A stretch of 64,000 nt of DNA from NCBI GenBank assembly GCA_905480645.1, contig CAJQRC010000037.1:1-64000 (forward strand). The letters run 5' to 3'. Position numbers and translations under genes: made by a program. The stretch is from an uncultured Tateyamaria sp. GTDB lineage: Bacteria; Pseudomonadota; Alphaproteobacteria; Rhodobacterales; Rhodobacteraceae. This document shows positions 36,130 to 46,410 of this stretch, piece after piece. The stretch's first letter is position 1, and every line of letters begins with the position of its first letter. Under the pieces are notes generated by a model that worked only from the letters and a program-made list of their open reading frames with translations, ran no database searches and was not told the origin of the DNA.

Positions 36130-36161
36130 ACGGTACTCTTTGCTTTTGAGTGCCGTTTTTT
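36130..36161 (+). terminator. Rho-independent terminator after acpP
   Basis: ACGGTACTC and GAGTGCCGT (9 base pairs, one G-U) around a 9-base loop, directly followed by TTTTT. It lies 24 bases after the acpP stop. Confidence 0.9.
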
Positions 36162-36653
36162 ATCAGGTGCACTTCAAGTGGATTATTTGAAAAACCTGCG
36201 TAAACCGGTCTTCTGATATCCTAGTTATTATAAGGCTGGTATCATAAAAGCTTGCGTGTTTAACAAAAGAAATTGTGTTGATGATTTCTTTTTCAAGCTT
36301 CTCTAAAGCCTGCATATTTAAACGTTTGTCTGCGAATAATTTACCTATCAACTTAGTCAATTTTTGTTGAAATTACAAAAATGTTCATGTCGGGAATTGA
36401 TTATGCAAATAGAATATTCTTATCGATCAATTTAAATGGTGTTAATCTTCCGAAAAGATGACAAATAAATGATCAATATGCTGCGCATTAACTTGCATCT
36501 ACATATAAAAGAAAACTCAGATATGAGTTTATCATTTCATATTTTAGTAGCTCTCAATAGATACTTGCTTAGGAATCTTGTTTTGTTGGGGCTTGAACAG
36601 GATGATATGGGCGCGGTATGAGACTTAAAGATAACTAGAAGGGGCATAGGCAC
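36162..36653. other. Intergenic region between acpP and fabF
   Basis: Nearly 500 AT-rich bases after the acpP terminator. They must contain a separate fabF-mltG promoter. No convincing ORF; a TTG-started 65-codon frame on the minus strand (36163-36360) lacks a ribosome-binding site. AGAAGGGG precedes the fabF start. Confidence 0.5.
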
Positions 36654-37913
36654 ATGCGCAGAGTTGTTGTGACTGGTTTAGGTCTTGTGACCCCGCTAGC
36701 TGATGGGGTTGAAGAAAGCTGGAATAGAATTTTAGCTGGGCAGTCTGGTGCTGGTGCCATCACCGGTTTTGATACTACTGGTCTTGTGACAACTTATGCT
36801 TGTGAAGTTCCTTTAGGCGACGGTTCCAACGGTACCTTCTGTGCTGAAAATTACATGGAACCTAAGGAGCAGCGTAAGGTTGATACTTTTATTATGTTTG
36901 GTGTTGCTGCAGCTCAACAAGCCGTGGAAGACGCCGGCTGGATGCCACAAGATCGAGTAAGTTTAGAACGTACTGGGGTTCTGATAGGTTCGGGCATTGG
37001 AGGTTTGAATTCTATTGCGAATACCGCAGTCATGATGGAGGAAAAAGGACCACGGCGAGTTTCCCCTTTTTTTGTTCCAGGAGCTTTAATTAATCTAATA
37101 TCGGGACATGTCTCGATAAAGTACGGTTTCAGAGGTCCTAACCATTCAGTGGTAACCGCTTGTTCCACGGGGGCTCATGCGATTGGAGATGCAAGCCGTT
37201 TGATAATGCATGGTGACGCTGATGTGATGGTTGCGGGTGGTGCTGAGGCTGCTATTTGTAAAATCGGGATGGCCGGATTTAACGCGTGTAAAGCATTATC
37301 GACTAAGCGTACTGATGAACCGCAAAAGGCTAGTCGTCCCTATGATAGTGATCGTGATGGTTTTGTAATGGGAGAGGGGGCCGGTATAGTGGTTCTCGAA
37401 GAATATGAACATGCCATGGCGCGGGGTGCAAAAATATACGCTGAAGTTTTGGGGTACGGCATGTCTGGTGACGCCTATCATATTACGGCACCGTCTGAAG
37501 ATGGTGAAGGGGCGGAACGCTCAATGCGTGCTGCTTTACGGAACGCTTGCTTGGAGCCCAAAGATATCGATTATATCAATGCACACGGTACATCAACTAA
37601 AGCTGATACGATTGAACTAGCTGCTGTTGAACGCTTAATGGGTGATCATGCAAGCAATGTTACCATGTCATCAACTAAATCTGCCACCGGTCATTTATTG
37701 GGTGCGGCAGGTGCCATTGAAGCAATTTTCTCCATTCTTGCCATTCGGGATCAGGTTTGTCCGCCAACTATAAATTTGGATAATCCGGAAATTACGTCGG
37801 CTATTGATTTAGCGCCCAACGCCAAACGTGAACGACAGGTTGATCGAGCGCTTTCAAATAGCTTTGGCTTTGGTGGGACAAATGCTAGCGTTATTTTTGG
37901 GAAAATTAGTTAA
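36654..37913 (+). CDS. fabF: 3-oxoacyl-ACP synthase II
   Basis: 419 residues. The condensing-enzyme triad is visible: Cys170 in VVTACSTGAHA, His in NAHGTSTKADT near 310, and His in KSATGHLLGAAGA near 345. It elongates acyl-ACP with malonyl-ACP. Its stop overlaps the mltG start by one base (TAATG), so the two are translationally coupled. Confidence 0.96.
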   Translation: MRRVVVTGLGLVTPLADGVEESWNRILAGQSGAGAITGFDTTGLVTTYACEVPLGDGSNGTFCAENYMEPKEQRKVDTFIMFGVAAAQQAVEDAGWMPQDRVSLERTGVLIGSGIGGLNSIANTAVMMEEKGPRRVSPFFVPGALINLISGHVSIKYGFRGPNHSVVTACSTGAHAIGDASRLIMHGDADVMVAGGAEAAICKIGMAGFNACKALSTKRTDEPQKASRPYDSDRDGFVMGEGAGIVVLEEYEHAMARGAKIYAEVLGYGMSGDAYHITAPSEDGEGAERSMRAALRNACLEPKDIDYINAHGTSTKADTIELAAVERLMGDHASNVTMSSTKSATGHLLGAAGAIEAIFSILAIRDQVCPPTINLDNPEITSAIDLAPNAKRERQVDRALSNSFGFGGTNASVIFGKIS

Positions 37914-39070
37914 TGTGGCGCTCTGTTGCCTCTAACGCGGTAAATTTTCTTATGGTGGCGCTATTTTTGATGGCTGGTATCATTATTTGGGGCAAGGCGC
38001 AGTATACTTCCCCTGGACCGGCGGCTCAAGCCTTTTGCCTTCAAGTCGAACGTGGGTCAAATTGGCGTCGAGTGAGTGAAAGTCTTGAAAAAATTGATGC
38101 TGTAACAGATGGAAAGATATTTCGTCTTGGGGCTGATTATGCTGGGAAAAGTGATCAACTTAAAGCAGGAAATTTTCTTGTAGAAGTAAACGCTTCTATG
38201 GAAAGCATAGTAGAAATTATTACTCGTAGTGGTGCGAGTACGTGTGGTGTAGAAGTGGTTTTTCGCGTTGGGGTGAACCGTATTATGGTCCAAGTTAGAG
38301 AAATGGACCCAGCAAATAACCGTTTTGTAGAGCGCGCTGAGTTTGAGCTTGCCGCTAAAGACCAACCTGAAATTTATACTACAGTTAAGTCTGAAGGAGA
38401 TACGCGTTATCGAATTGCTTTCGCTGAAGGTGTGACTAGTTGGCAAGTCGTTTATGCCTTGCGGTCGCTGGATTTTCTTAGTGGTGAGATTTTAGAAATT
38501 CCACCTGAGGGCGCATTGGCCCCTGATAGTTATGAAATGCAATTGGGTGACAAACGTTCAGACATCTTGGAAGCAATGATTGAAAAGCAGGAACTTTGGG
38601 TGTCTGCTGCTTGGGCAGCCCGAAACCCTTTAGTGCCACTTGAAAGTCCAGAAGAACTTTTAACTCTGGCGTCGATCATTGAAAAAGAAACTGGTGTTGC
38701 AGAAGAACTTGGTAAAGTTGCCTCGGTCTTCATAAATCGGTTAAACCGTGGTATGCGGCTTCAGACAGACCCAACAGTGATTTACGGTATTACAAAGGGT
38801 CAGGCCGTTCTCGGGCGTGGCTTGAAAAGGTCAGAATTAGATGCTGTTACACCCTGGAATACCTATTTAATAAATGGTCTTCCCCCGACTCCAATAGCAA
38901 ACCCTGGGCGGGCTAGTTTGATGGCAGCAGGGCAACCGGACGAAACAAACTTTGTGTATTTCGTAGCAGATGGCACAGGGGGGCATGCATTTGCCGAAAC
39001 TCTAGATGAACATAATCGTAATGTAGCCATCTGGCGAAAAATTGAGGCAGAAAAAACAATAGATAATTAA
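37913..39070 (+). CDS. mltG: Endolytic murein transglycosylase (YceG-like)
   Basis: 385 residues. One N-terminal membrane segment (about 12-28) anchors it facing the periplasm. The LysM-like and catalytic regions follow, with the catalytic Glu in LASIIEKETGVAEE near residue 260 and the C-terminal NTYLINGLPPTPIANPGRAS typical of MltG. It cuts nascent glycan strands and so ends peptidoglycan polymerisation. Coupling to fabF is the usual arrangement in Rhodobacterales. Confidence 0.93.
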   Translation: MWRSVASNAVNFLMVALFLMAGIIIWGKAQYTSPGPAAQAFCLQVERGSNWRRVSESLEKIDAVTDGKIFRLGADYAGKSDQLKAGNFLVEVNASMESIVEIITRSGASTCGVEVVFRVGVNRIMVQVREMDPANNRFVERAEFELAAKDQPEIYTTVKSEGDTRYRIAFAEGVTSWQVVYALRSLDFLSGEILEIPPEGALAPDSYEMQLGDKRSDILEAMIEKQELWVSAAWAARNPLVPLESPEELLTLASIIEKETGVAEELGKVASVFINRLNRGMRLQTDPTVIYGITKGQAVLGRGLKRSELDAVTPWNTYLINGLPPTPIANPGRASLMAAGQPDETNFVYFVADGTGGHAFAETLDEHNRNVAIWRKIEAEKTIDN

Positions 39071-39342
39071 TTAAAATAAAGTGGTGCCCTCTGAAAAAAA
39101 ATTGAAATTAACACTCTAAAAATTTTGATAATATTTAGAAATCGCCGACGACACCATTATAATTATGGCATCGGACTTTTAAAATTTGGTATACTATATC
39201 AAAAAAGTGTGTATCGATCCTAAGCTCCTGATAGGAAGGTGCGGTATCTGACATCAATCAATCGTCAGTTGAATGACTACTGCTGCATGGTTAATTCAGC
39301 TTGACGTACTAAGTAGCAGTGTCTCGCATGGAGTATTTTTTA

Positions 39343-40152
39343 ATGACTGAATTCAGAACAAATATTACGTCCATTGATCCAATTTGGGATCAAATTTCAG
39401 AAGAGGCGAAGCGAGCTGTTGCCGAGGAGCCTCTCATTGGAGGTTTTGTTCATGCTTGTATTTTACACCATAAATCTATTGAAAAAGCACTTTCTTACAG
39501 AATTGCTGCTAAGCTTGCATCAAATGAGATGTCGATGGTTGTGGTGCGTGAAATTGTAGAAGAAGCATATCTAAAATCGCCAGATTTGATTGATGCGGCC
39601 CGTGCAGATTTAAGTGCAGTTTATGATCGTGATCCTTCTTGCCATAGACTTGTCCAACCGATTTTATATTTCAAAGGCTATCAGGCCGTTCAGTCTTATC
39701 GCGTTGCGCATTTTTTATGGATTGAGGGGCACAAAGATCTTGCATCATTCTTTCAAATGCGGGTCTCTGAAATTTTTGGTGTAGATATCCATCCAGCTGC
39801 GACTATTGGAAAGGGCATTATGATAGATCATGCACATTCTATTGTAATCGGGGAAACTTCTGTGGTGGGGGACAACGTATCGATGCTGCATTCTGTAACT
39901 TTAGGTGGAACTGGAAAAGAAGAAGAGGACCGGCACCCAAAAATTGGAAACGGGGTTTTGATAGGCGCCGGTGCCAAAGTCTTGGGTAATATTCGAATTG
40001 GAGACTGTAGTCGAATTGCTGCTGGATCCGTAGTCCTTGATGAAGTTCCTGCTTGCAAAACTGTCGCTGGAATACCTGCACAAATTGTTGGAGAGGCCGG
40101 ATGTGATCAGCCGGCTGTTTCTATGAATCATATGCTTGGTAAAGATTATTAA
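39343..40152 (+). CDS. cysE: Serine O-acetyltransferase
   Basis: 269 residues. The N-terminal helical domain (DPIWDQISEEAKRAVAEEP, ILHHKSIEKALSYRIA) is followed by a left-handed beta-helix of hexapeptide repeats (GKGIMIDHAHSIVIGETSVVGDNVSMLHSVTLGGTG region, about 160-200). It makes O-acetylserine from serine and acetyl-CoA for cysteine synthesis. I chose the ATG at 39343, with GGAG 9 bases upstream; ATG 39328 and GTG 39319 are in frame but have no such site. It is transcribed alone, convergent with pdhC. Confidence 0.93.
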   Translation: MTEFRTNITSIDPIWDQISEEAKRAVAEEPLIGGFVHACILHHKSIEKALSYRIAAKLASNEMSMVVVREIVEEAYLKSPDLIDAARADLSAVYDRDPSCHRLVQPILYFKGYQAVQSYRVAHFLWIEGHKDLASFFQMRVSEIFGVDIHPAATIGKGIMIDHAHSIVIGETSVVGDNVSMLHSVTLGGTGKEEEDRHPKIGNGVLIGAGAKVLGNIRIGDCSRIAAGSVVLDEVPACKTVAGIPAQIVGEAGCDQPAVSMNHMLGKDY

Positions 40153-40360
40153 TCAAATTATAGAAAAATTGAGTTTTTAAGGAAGATGATACTATCTAAG
40201 ACCGTGTGGTATGAATTAATTAGAATTCTGTCACTTTAGCAGGGTTTTATTAATAAAGCACGTTATTTCCAACAATTGAACCACCCTTAGATCTTTCTAC
40301 ATTTTTCATAAGACACGCAGCATAAAAATTATATATTTTAATTTTTATAATGAAGCAATC

Positions 40361-41668
40361 TTACCAGGCTAACATTGCTATTGGGTTTTCTAGATTATCA
40401 ACGATAGCAGTTAATAGTTTAGAGCCAAGAGTGCCGTCTATTGTTCTATGGTCAACTGAAAGTGTCACGGACATTACTGTTGCAACACCCAATGTTCCAT
40501 CATCCCGGACAATAGGTCTCTTTGTACCAGCGCCTATGGCTAAGATTGCTCCATGAGGTGGGTTAATAACAGCGTCGAAGCTGTCTATACCAAACATTCC
40601 TAAATTGGATATTGCAAAACTACCGCCTTGATATTCATGTGGCGCAAGCTTTCGATTTCGTGCGCGTGCAGCTAGGTCCTTCATTTGAGAAGATAAGGTG
40701 GACAATGATTTTTTATCTGCATCTTGCAAAACTGGTGTGAATAGCCCTCCTTCTATTGCAACAGCGACTGCTACGTCTGAGGATTTAAGCTTCAATATCT
40801 TGTCACCAGCCCATACCGCATTGGCGTCTGGCACTTGTTGTAATGCTAAAGCGCAAGCTTTGATTATGAAATCGTTAACTGAAATTTTCACACCGCTATC
40901 TGCCAGTTGCCTGTTTAATTTACCTTTTAGATCTAATATTTCGTCCAGCATGATGTCACGACGAAGATAGAAATGTGGTACAGTTTGCTTTGCTTCTGTA
41001 AGGCGCGCAGCAATTGTCTTACGCATACCGTCGAGCTTGATGATTTCGTATTCACGTTTTTCATAGATTTTGGTTACGTTATCGTCTGATAATCTGGAGG
41101 GTGATAAAACCGTTTCACGCACTGCGTCGGCATTGGCATCGTATAAGGGTGGGTTATTTATGGTTGTGATGGCTTTTTCTACGTCGGATTTTATAATACG
41201 ACCATGAGGAGCAGTTCCTTTTATTGTATTTAAATCTAGCCCTTTATGAGCAGCTATACGGCGAGCGAGGGGGGATGCAAAAATACGCTGCTCACTCTTG
41301 TTGATACTATTGTCTGTCGTAACCACCTTTTTTGGATCAGACTCTTTTGTTAATAAAATTTTGGACTCTTGCTGCGCCGGGGGCGTTTTTCGGGCATCGG
41401 TCAAATTCATATCATCAGTACTTTCACCGTCTTCTAACAATATAGCAATTACGGTTTTGACTTTTATACCCTCTGAACCCTCTGGAACCAATATTTTGGC
41501 GATTACACCTTCATCAACAGCTTCAAACTCCATTGTAGCTTTGTCTGTTTCAATTTCGGCTAAAAGATCACCAGATGAAACAGTATCGCCTTCTTTTATA
41601 AACCATTTAGTCAGCGTGCCTTCTTCCATTGTTGGTGACAGTGCCGGCATGAGAATTTCTATAGGCAT
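40361..41668 (-). CDS. pdhC: Pyruvate dehydrogenase E2, dihydrolipoamide acetyltransferase
   Basis: 435 residues: one lipoyl domain ([12 protein letters not shown], lipoyl Lys43), a peripheral-subunit-binding domain at about 135-170 ([29 protein letters not shown]) and a C-terminal catalytic domain. The catalytic motif is [12 protein letters not shown] near 405. The usual DHRxxDG-A/G is conserved. It transfers acetyl groups to CoA and forms the core of the complex. It is third in the leftward pdhA-pdhB-pdhC operon, 10 bases after pdhB. The E3 gene (lpd) is at 57220. Confidence 0.95.
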   Translation of the reverse strand: MPIEILMPALSPTMEEGTLTKWFIKEGDTVSSGDLLAEIETDKATMEFEAVDEGVIAKILVPEGSEGIKVKTVIAILLEDGESTDDMNLTDARKTPPAQQESKILLTKESDPKKVVTTDNSINKSEQRIFASPLARRIAAHKGLDLNTIKGTAPHGRIIKSDVEKAITTINNPPLYDANADAVRETVLSPSRLSDDNVTKIYEKREYEIIKLDGMRKTIAARLTEAKQTVPHFYLRRDIMLDEILDLKGKLNRQLADSGVKISVNDFIIKACALALQQVPDANAVWAGDKILKLKSSDVAVAVAIEGGLFTPVLQDADKKSLSTLSSQMKDLAARARNRKLAPHEYQGGSFAISNLGMFGIDSFDAVINPPHGAILAIGAGTKRPIVRDDGTLGVATVMSVTLSVDHRTIDGTLGSKLLTAIVDNLENPIAMLAW

Positions 41669-41678
41669 GTCCGGATCC

Positions 41679-43043
41679 TTAACGATAAGTTACTTGTTTT
41701 ACGGCCGTAATAACTTCTTCTGTCGTAATTAAAGCATGTTTTTCGAGATTTGCTGCATATGGCATTGGCACGTCTTTACCGGTGCAATTAATCACAGGTG
41801 CATCGAGATAATCGAAGGCTTCTTGCATTACTACCGAGCTAATATAATTGCCAACACAGCCCTGCGGCCAGCCTTCTTCGACCGTTACACAGCGGTTAGT
41901 TTTCATTACTGATTGCAAAATCGCTGGGGTATCCATCGGACGCAATGTACGCAGGTCAAGGACTTCGGCTTTGATGCCGTCTTCTAACAGCTTGTCTGCT
42001 GCTTCAATTGCATATTTCATACCAATACCGAATGAAACGATTGTAACATCTGAACCTTCACGCCAAATTCGCGCCTTACCAAATGGAATGGTAAAATCAT
42101 CAATTTCGGGAACATCAAAAGCTTGCCCATATAGGATTTCATTTTCAAGGAAAATCACTGGGTTGTCGTCACGGATAGCCGTTTTCATCAACCCTTTAGC
42201 GTCTGATGCTGAATAAGGCATGACGACTTTTAGGCCTGGCACTTGCATAAACCAAGCTGCGTAATCTTGACTGTGTTGAGCACCCACGCGAGCTGCTGCT
42301 CCATTTGGGCCACGGAAAACCATTGAGGCGCCCATTTGGCCTCCAGACATATAAAGGGTCTTTGCCGCGGAGTTTATTATGTGGTCCATTGCTTGCATGG
42401 CAAAATTGAATGTCATGAATTCAACAATTGGGCGTAATCCACCAAATGCAGCGCCTACACCGATTCCAGCAAAACCATGTTCAGTAATTGGCGTATCAAT
42501 AATGCGTTTATCGCCAAACTCATCCAACATCCCTTGTGAGATTTTGTACGCACCTTGGTACTCAGCAACTTCTTCGCCCATCAGAAAAACGCTTTCATCC
42601 CGTCGCATTTCTTCTGACATTCCATCACGCAAGGCCTCGCGTACAGTTTTTTTCTGCACTGGAGTGCCTTCAGGGTAATCAGGACTTTGGCTTATTTTAT
42701 GAACTGCTGGTTTAGAGTTTAGAGCGGAAGACTTGGTAGATTGTACCGTTGGTACGTTCTCCACTATTGGGGAAAAAGATTGAACTGTGTCAATTTTTTC
42801 TCCAACTTCAACTATAACCGCGATCACGGTATTAACTTTGACAGCCTCGGTACCCTCTTTGATAAGAATTTTGCCAATGATGCCCTCATCAACGGACTCA
42901 AATTCCATTGTGGCTTTATCTGTTTCAATCTCTGCGATAATATCTCCCGACGTGACAGTATCGCCTTCTTTAACTAACCATTTAGTTAATGTGCCTTCTT
43001 CCATTGTGGGAGACAGTGCAGGCATGAGAATTTCCGTTGCCAT
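41679..43043 (-). CDS. pdhB: Pyruvate dehydrogenase E1 beta with N-terminal lipoyl domain
   Basis: 454 residues. An N-terminal lipoyl domain (lipoyl Lys43 in [12 protein letters not shown]) almost identical to that of PdhC is joined by a Ser/Val-rich linker (about 80-130) to the E1 beta transketolase domain, starting [14 protein letters not shown]. This lipoyl-E1beta fusion is a known alphaproteobacterial variant. With PdhA it decarboxylates pyruvate and reductively acetylates lipoyl groups. It lies 16 bases after pdhA and 10 before pdhC. Confidence 0.95.
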   Translation of the reverse strand: MATEILMPALSPTMEEGTLTKWLVKEGDTVTSGDIIAEIETDKATMEFESVDEGIIGKILIKEGTEAVKVNTVIAVIVEVGEKIDTVQSFSPIVENVPTVQSTKSSALNSKPAVHKISQSPDYPEGTPVQKKTVREALRDGMSEEMRRDESVFLMGEEVAEYQGAYKISQGMLDEFGDKRIIDTPITEHGFAGIGVGAAFGGLRPIVEFMTFNFAMQAMDHIINSAAKTLYMSGGQMGASMVFRGPNGAAARVGAQHSQDYAAWFMQVPGLKVVMPYSASDAKGLMKTAIRDDNPVIFLENEILYGQAFDVPEIDDFTIPFGKARIWREGSDVTIVSFGIGMKYAIEAADKLLEDGIKAEVLDLRTLRPMDTPAILQSVMKTNRCVTVEEGWPQGCVGNYISSVVMQEAFDYLDAPVINCTGKDVPMPYAANLEKHALITTEEVITAVKQVTYR

Positions 43044-43059
43044 GATTTAGATTTTTTCC

Positions 43060-44049
43060 TTAAGCATAGATGTCTGTCCAAAGCTCACCCAACGCTGGTT
43101 CGGGACTATCTTTAGCAAACTCGGCACTTGCATTAACAACTTCTTTTATTTCTTTATCTATTGATTTTAAATCATCTTCGGAGGCATATTTGCCAGTCAG
43201 TAGTATTGATCGAACTGCTTCGATTGGATCACGTTCATCGCGCATTTTTTGAACTTCTTCACGTGTGCGATACTTGGCCGGGTCCGACATTGAATGACCC
43301 CGATAACGATATGTTTTGATTTCTAAAATATATGGACCTTTACCTGCCCTGCAGTGGTCAACCGCTTTTTGACCCGCCGCCTTTACCGCTAGAACATCCA
43401 TACCGTCAACTTCTTCACCAGGGATACCGTAGGAAGCACCTCGCTCCCAATAACTAATCGATTTTGTTGATCTTTTAGTCGAAGTACCCATCGCGTATTG
43501 GTTATTTTCAATTACAAATATAACAGGAAGCATCCACAGCTCAGCCATATTATAGGCTTCATAAACTTGACCTTGATTTGCTGCACCGTCACCAAAATAT
43601 GTGAAAGTTACATGATCATTTCCTTTGTATCTGTCAGCAAAAGCAAGGCCAGCACCAATCGGAACTTGCGCTGCAACAATACCGTGACCACCGTAAAAAT
43701 CTTTTTCTTTGGAAAACATGTGCATTGAGCCACCTTTTCCTTTGGAGTAACCGCCTTCTCTACCAGTTAGTTCGGCCATTACTCCATTAGGGTCCATGCC
43801 ACATGCCAGCATGTGACCATGGTCTCGGTAGGAAGTAACACGTTTGTCCCCATCTTTAGCAGCGGCCTCAAGGCCCACCACCACTGCCTCTTGTCCTATA
43901 TATAGATGGCAGAATCCACCAATTAATCCCATACCGTATAGTTGCCCCGCTTTTTCTTCAAAGCGACGGATCAGTAACATGTCTCTGTAATAAGTAATAA
44001 GTTCTTCAGCCGAGACATTGGGCTTTGTTTTGGCTTTACGCGCTGCCAT
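43060..44049 (-). CDS. pdhA: Pyruvate dehydrogenase E1 alpha
   Basis: 329 residues. The thiamine diphosphate motif runs from GDGAANQGQVYEAYNMAELW to IENNQYAMGTS, and the phosphorylation-loop-like segment YRYRGHSMSDPAKYR is present. It catalyses pyruvate decarboxylation with PdhB. It is the first gene of the operon, with a strong AAGGAGG ribosome-binding site. A palindrome at 44074-44092, shared with the lpd promoter, lies 25 bases upstream. Confidence 0.96.
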   Translation of the reverse strand: MAARKAKTKPNVSAEELITYYRDMLLIRRFEEKAGQLYGMGLIGGFCHLYIGQEAVVVGLEAAAKDGDKRVTSYRDHGHMLACGMDPNGVMAELTGREGGYSKGKGGSMHMFSKEKDFYGGHGIVAAQVPIGAGLAFADRYKGNDHVTFTYFGDGAANQGQVYEAYNMAELWMLPVIFVIENNQYAMGTSTKRSTKSISYWERGASYGIPGEEVDGMDVLAVKAAGQKAVDHCRAGKGPYILEIKTYRYRGHSMSDPAKYRTREEVQKMRDERDPIEAVRSILLTGKYASEDDLKSIDKEIKEVVNASAEFAKDSPEPALGELWTDIYA

Positions 44050-44073
44050 GTTGGCAGACCTCCTTTTTATAAG

Positions 44074-44092
44074 TAGTTTAGCGTTAAACTAT
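44074..44092 (-). promoter_or_regulatory. Palindromic operator upstream of pdhA (same as at lpd)
   Basis: Read on the leftward strand this is ATAGTTTAACGCTAAACTA, with arms AGTTTA/TAAACT. It lies 25 bases before the pdhA start, just after a TATTAT that could be the -10 box, a repressor-like position. The same 19 bases in the same orientation occur 33 bases upstream of lpd (57169-57187). A shared regulator of the pyruvate dehydrogenase genes is inferred. Confidence 0.75.
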
Positions 44093-44175
44093 ATATAATA
44101 CAATTGCCTTAAAACGTGCGAGTTGCTTTTGCTCGAAAGAGCAAATTTTGTTTATTCCATTAATTTTATATACTA

Positions 44176-44475
44176 TTAGCGAATAACAATCTCGTTTGCA
44201 CGTAACATACCAAGGATAGAACGAGATTGTTCATCTAAAAGATCCAGGTCCAAGTAATCGTCGGATAGTCGTTTTGTAAGGTTTTCCATCTTTGCCACAT
44301 CAGTTTGAACGGCTACAAGCTGCGCAGCTAAGTCGCTTGCCTCTGCATCAATTTCTGCACGCATAAATAACCCAAAATCACCTTGCACAGCGGCAAAAGT
44401 AAAATAAATCCCTAAAGCGAATGCTGTAACGAAATAAATAATCATTCCCAATGTTGGGCGGGTTTTGCTGGTCAT
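44176..44475 (-). CDS. FtsB/DivIC-family septum formation initiator protein
   Basis: 99 residues: a short cytoplasmic N-terminus, one membrane helix (about 10-30) and a coiled coil from about 38 to 72, then LRANEIVIR. The size, topology and position just upstream of pdhA match the alphaproteobacterial DivIC/FtsB proteins of the division complex (partners FtsL and FtsQ). AAGGCAGAG serves as the ribosome-binding site, preceded by a small hairpin at 44490-44509. It is probably transcribed apart from pdhA, since a promoter-like region and operator separate them. Confidence 0.82.
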   Translation of the reverse strand: MTSKTRPTLGMIIYFVTAFALGIYFTFAAVQGDFGLFMRAEIDAEASDLAAQLVAVQTDVAKMENLTKRLSDDYLDLDLLDEQSRSILGMLRANEIVIR

Positions 44476-44591
44476 GTGCTCTGCCTTGTGCCGTTTTACT
44501 TTGAACGGCTTTTTTCATTATTGCACATGTGATTCGCTCTGTGAATCCCCTTTCTACAATTTTTTACCAGCTAAAAAATTAGAATAAAATA

Positions 44592-45776
44592 TTATAGCAA
44601 GGCCGCAATACCTGGTAGTTTTTTACCTTCCATCCATTCAAGAAACGCGCCGCCTGCTGTAGAAACGTAACTGAATTCGTCGACCACTCCAGCTTGATTT
44701 AACGCTGCTACGGTATCTCCACCGCCCGCAACGGTGATCAGACTTCCTGATAAAGTGAAAGCGGCGGCGGCTTTTGATGCTTTCATAGTTGCTGTATTAA
44801 ATGGCTCAATCTCAAAGGCTCCGAGTGGACCATTCCAAATTAAAGTTTTGAGAGATCGAAATTCTGTTATGATGTCTTCCGTTGTCTTATCACCAGCGTC
44901 AAGAACCATTTCATCTGGTTTCAATTGAGTTTGAGTGTTCAGTGAAATAATTTTATTGGGTGCGTGAGCGGCGAATATGGTTGAAATACGACCGTCTCTG
45001 GGCAGAATAATGCGGCAGTTTTCAGCATCGGCGGTGGCAAGAATACTTCGTGCAATATTATGTAAATCAGGTTCTTGCAATGAAGAGCCAAGTTCTGCAC
45101 CTTGAGCGGCCAGAAATGTATTAGCCATGCCTCCGCCAATAACCAATGTGTCAATTTTTTTGACAAGATTCTGCAATAATTCTAATTTACTAGATACTTT
45201 AGCACCGCCAACCACAGCACCAACTGGACGGAGGGGATTGGATAAAGCGCTTTTTAATGCGTTCAATTCAATTTGCATTAAGTGGCCTGCGCAGGACGGT
45301 AAAAGTTTTGCGACCCCCACAGTTGAGGCATGGGATCTATGACAGGTTGAAAATGCGTCATTGCAAAAAATGTCCCCTAGTGTCGCTAAAAATTGTGCCA
45401 GCGCTGGAGTGTTCTGTTCTTCCATTTCGTTAAATCGCATATTTTCAAGTAATATTACTGCATCTGAGGGTTTCTCATTTATCCAGTCACGTGACGGATT
45501 ATCGGTGAAGAAAACTGGACATTTAAAAGTTATTTCTAAAGTTGGAACTAACTGTTGGAGAGACAACTTAGGATTTACTTTGCCATTGGGGCGGCCTAGA
45601 TGGGCTAGAAGGATGGGACTGCCGCCCTTTGATTTTATATCATTAATTGTTGTGGCAATCCGCTCAATCCTTGTTGCATCGGTTATGTGACCGTTTTCCA
45701 TCGGAACGTTGATATCGACGCGCGTTAGAACGCGTTTGCCATTCAATTCCATATCATCCAGTGTTTTCCAATTCAT
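44592..45776 (-). CDS. pgk: Phosphoglycerate kinase
   Basis: 394 residues, standard length. The N-terminal substrate region is [22 protein letters not shown] (the usual D-N-VP), followed by [20 protein letters not shown] and the C-terminal nucleotide-binding [13 protein letters not shown]. It interconverts 1,3-bisphosphoglycerate and 3-phosphoglycerate with ADP/ATP. I placed the start at 45776 ([11 protein letters not shown]) behind AAGGAG; the frame extends 20 codons upstream without family similarity. It is transcribed alone, divergent from the cyclophilin pair. Confidence 0.96.
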   Translation of the reverse strand: MNWKTLDDMELNGKRVLTRVDINVPMENGHITDATRIERIATTINDIKSKGGSPILLAHLGRPNGKVNPKLSLQQLVPTLEITFKCPVFFTDNPSRDWINEKPSDAVILLENMRFNEMEEQNTPALAQFLATLGDIFCNDAFSTCHRSHASTVGVAKLLPSCAGHLMQIELNALKSALSNPLRPVGAVVGGAKVSSKLELLQNLVKKIDTLVIGGGMANTFLAAQGAELGSSLQEPDLHNIARSILATADAENCRIILPRDGRISTIFAAHAPNKIISLNTQTQLKPDEMVLDAGDKTTEDIITEFRSLKTLIWNGPLGAFEIEPFNTATMKASKAAAAFTLSGSLITVAGGGDTVAALNQAGVVDEFSYVSTAGGAFLEWMEGKKLPGIAALL

Positions 45777-45903
45777 CGTTGACACTCCTTGATTTGAATT
45801 TGGACTATGCATCGCTACAATTTCCCCGCAGGTCAATGCATCACTTGTTCCTTAGCCACTCAAGGCTTAGATACTAGAAAAACCATAAATCAGAAAGAAA
45901 GCT

Positions 45904-46410
45904 ATGTCCGAGATCAAAGACCCAGAAAACACTATCCTTATGGAACTTAAGGGTGGAACAGTTACAATTGAACTAATGCCCGATGTAGCGCCTCTCCATA
46001 CTGCGCGTATGAAAGAACTCGTTAGGTCAGGTGAATATGATAATGTCGCTTTTCACAGGGTGATTGACAGCTTTATGGCACAAACGGGCGATGTTCAACA
46101 TGGCGACATGGAGGACGGATTTAACATTCGAATGGCTGGTACTGGTGGCTCTGATAAACCAGATTTGCCCGCTGAGTTTTCAAAATTACCGCATGACCGA
46201 GGTTCAATTGGTGCGGCCCGCTCTGCCAGCCCTGACAGTGCTAACAGTCAGTTTTTTATCAATTTTGCAGATAATAACTTCCTCAACGGTCAATATACTG
46301 TGTACGGCCGAGTTACGGCAGGTATGGAGCACGTTGATGCTATTTCTCGCGGTGAACCACCTGCGGAGCCTGACCGTATGATAAGCGTTAAGGTAGCAGC
46401 GGATGTATAA
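45904..46410 (+). CDS. ppiB: Cyclophilin-type peptidyl-prolyl isomerase (cytoplasmic)
   Basis: 168 residues with no signal peptide. Active-site elements are FHRVIDSFMAQTGD (catalytic Arg), ANSQFFINFADN and LNGQYTVYGRV. It catalyses cis-trans isomerisation of Xaa-Pro bonds. It overlaps the next gene, a secreted paralogue, by 8 bases. Confidence 0.93.
   Translation: MSEIKDPENTILMELKGGTVTIELMPDVAPLHTARMKELVRSGEYDNVAFHRVIDSFMAQTGDVQHGDMEDGFNIRMAGTGGSDKPDLPAEFSKLPHDRGSIGAARSASPDSANSQFFINFADNNFLNGQYTVYGRVTAGMEHVDAISRGEPPAEPDRMISVKVAADV

Noticed and set aside
36163-36360. 65-codon TTG-started ORF on the minus strand between acpP and fabF
   Set aside because: No ribosome-binding site and no recognisable family. 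It abuts the acpP terminator, so it is more likely chance.
44128-44145. Seven-base hairpin TTTGCTC/GAGCAAA between the ftsB-like gene and pdhA
   Set aside because: Short and without a U-run on the coding strand; it could be a weak terminator, but the evidence is thin.
44490-44516. Hairpin GCCGTT/AACGGC followed by TTTTTT on the plus strand, upstream of the ftsB-like gene
   Set aside because: It has terminator form only on the plus strand, where no gene ends, and sits in the leader of a minus-strand gene. Function uncertain, so not listed as a terminator.
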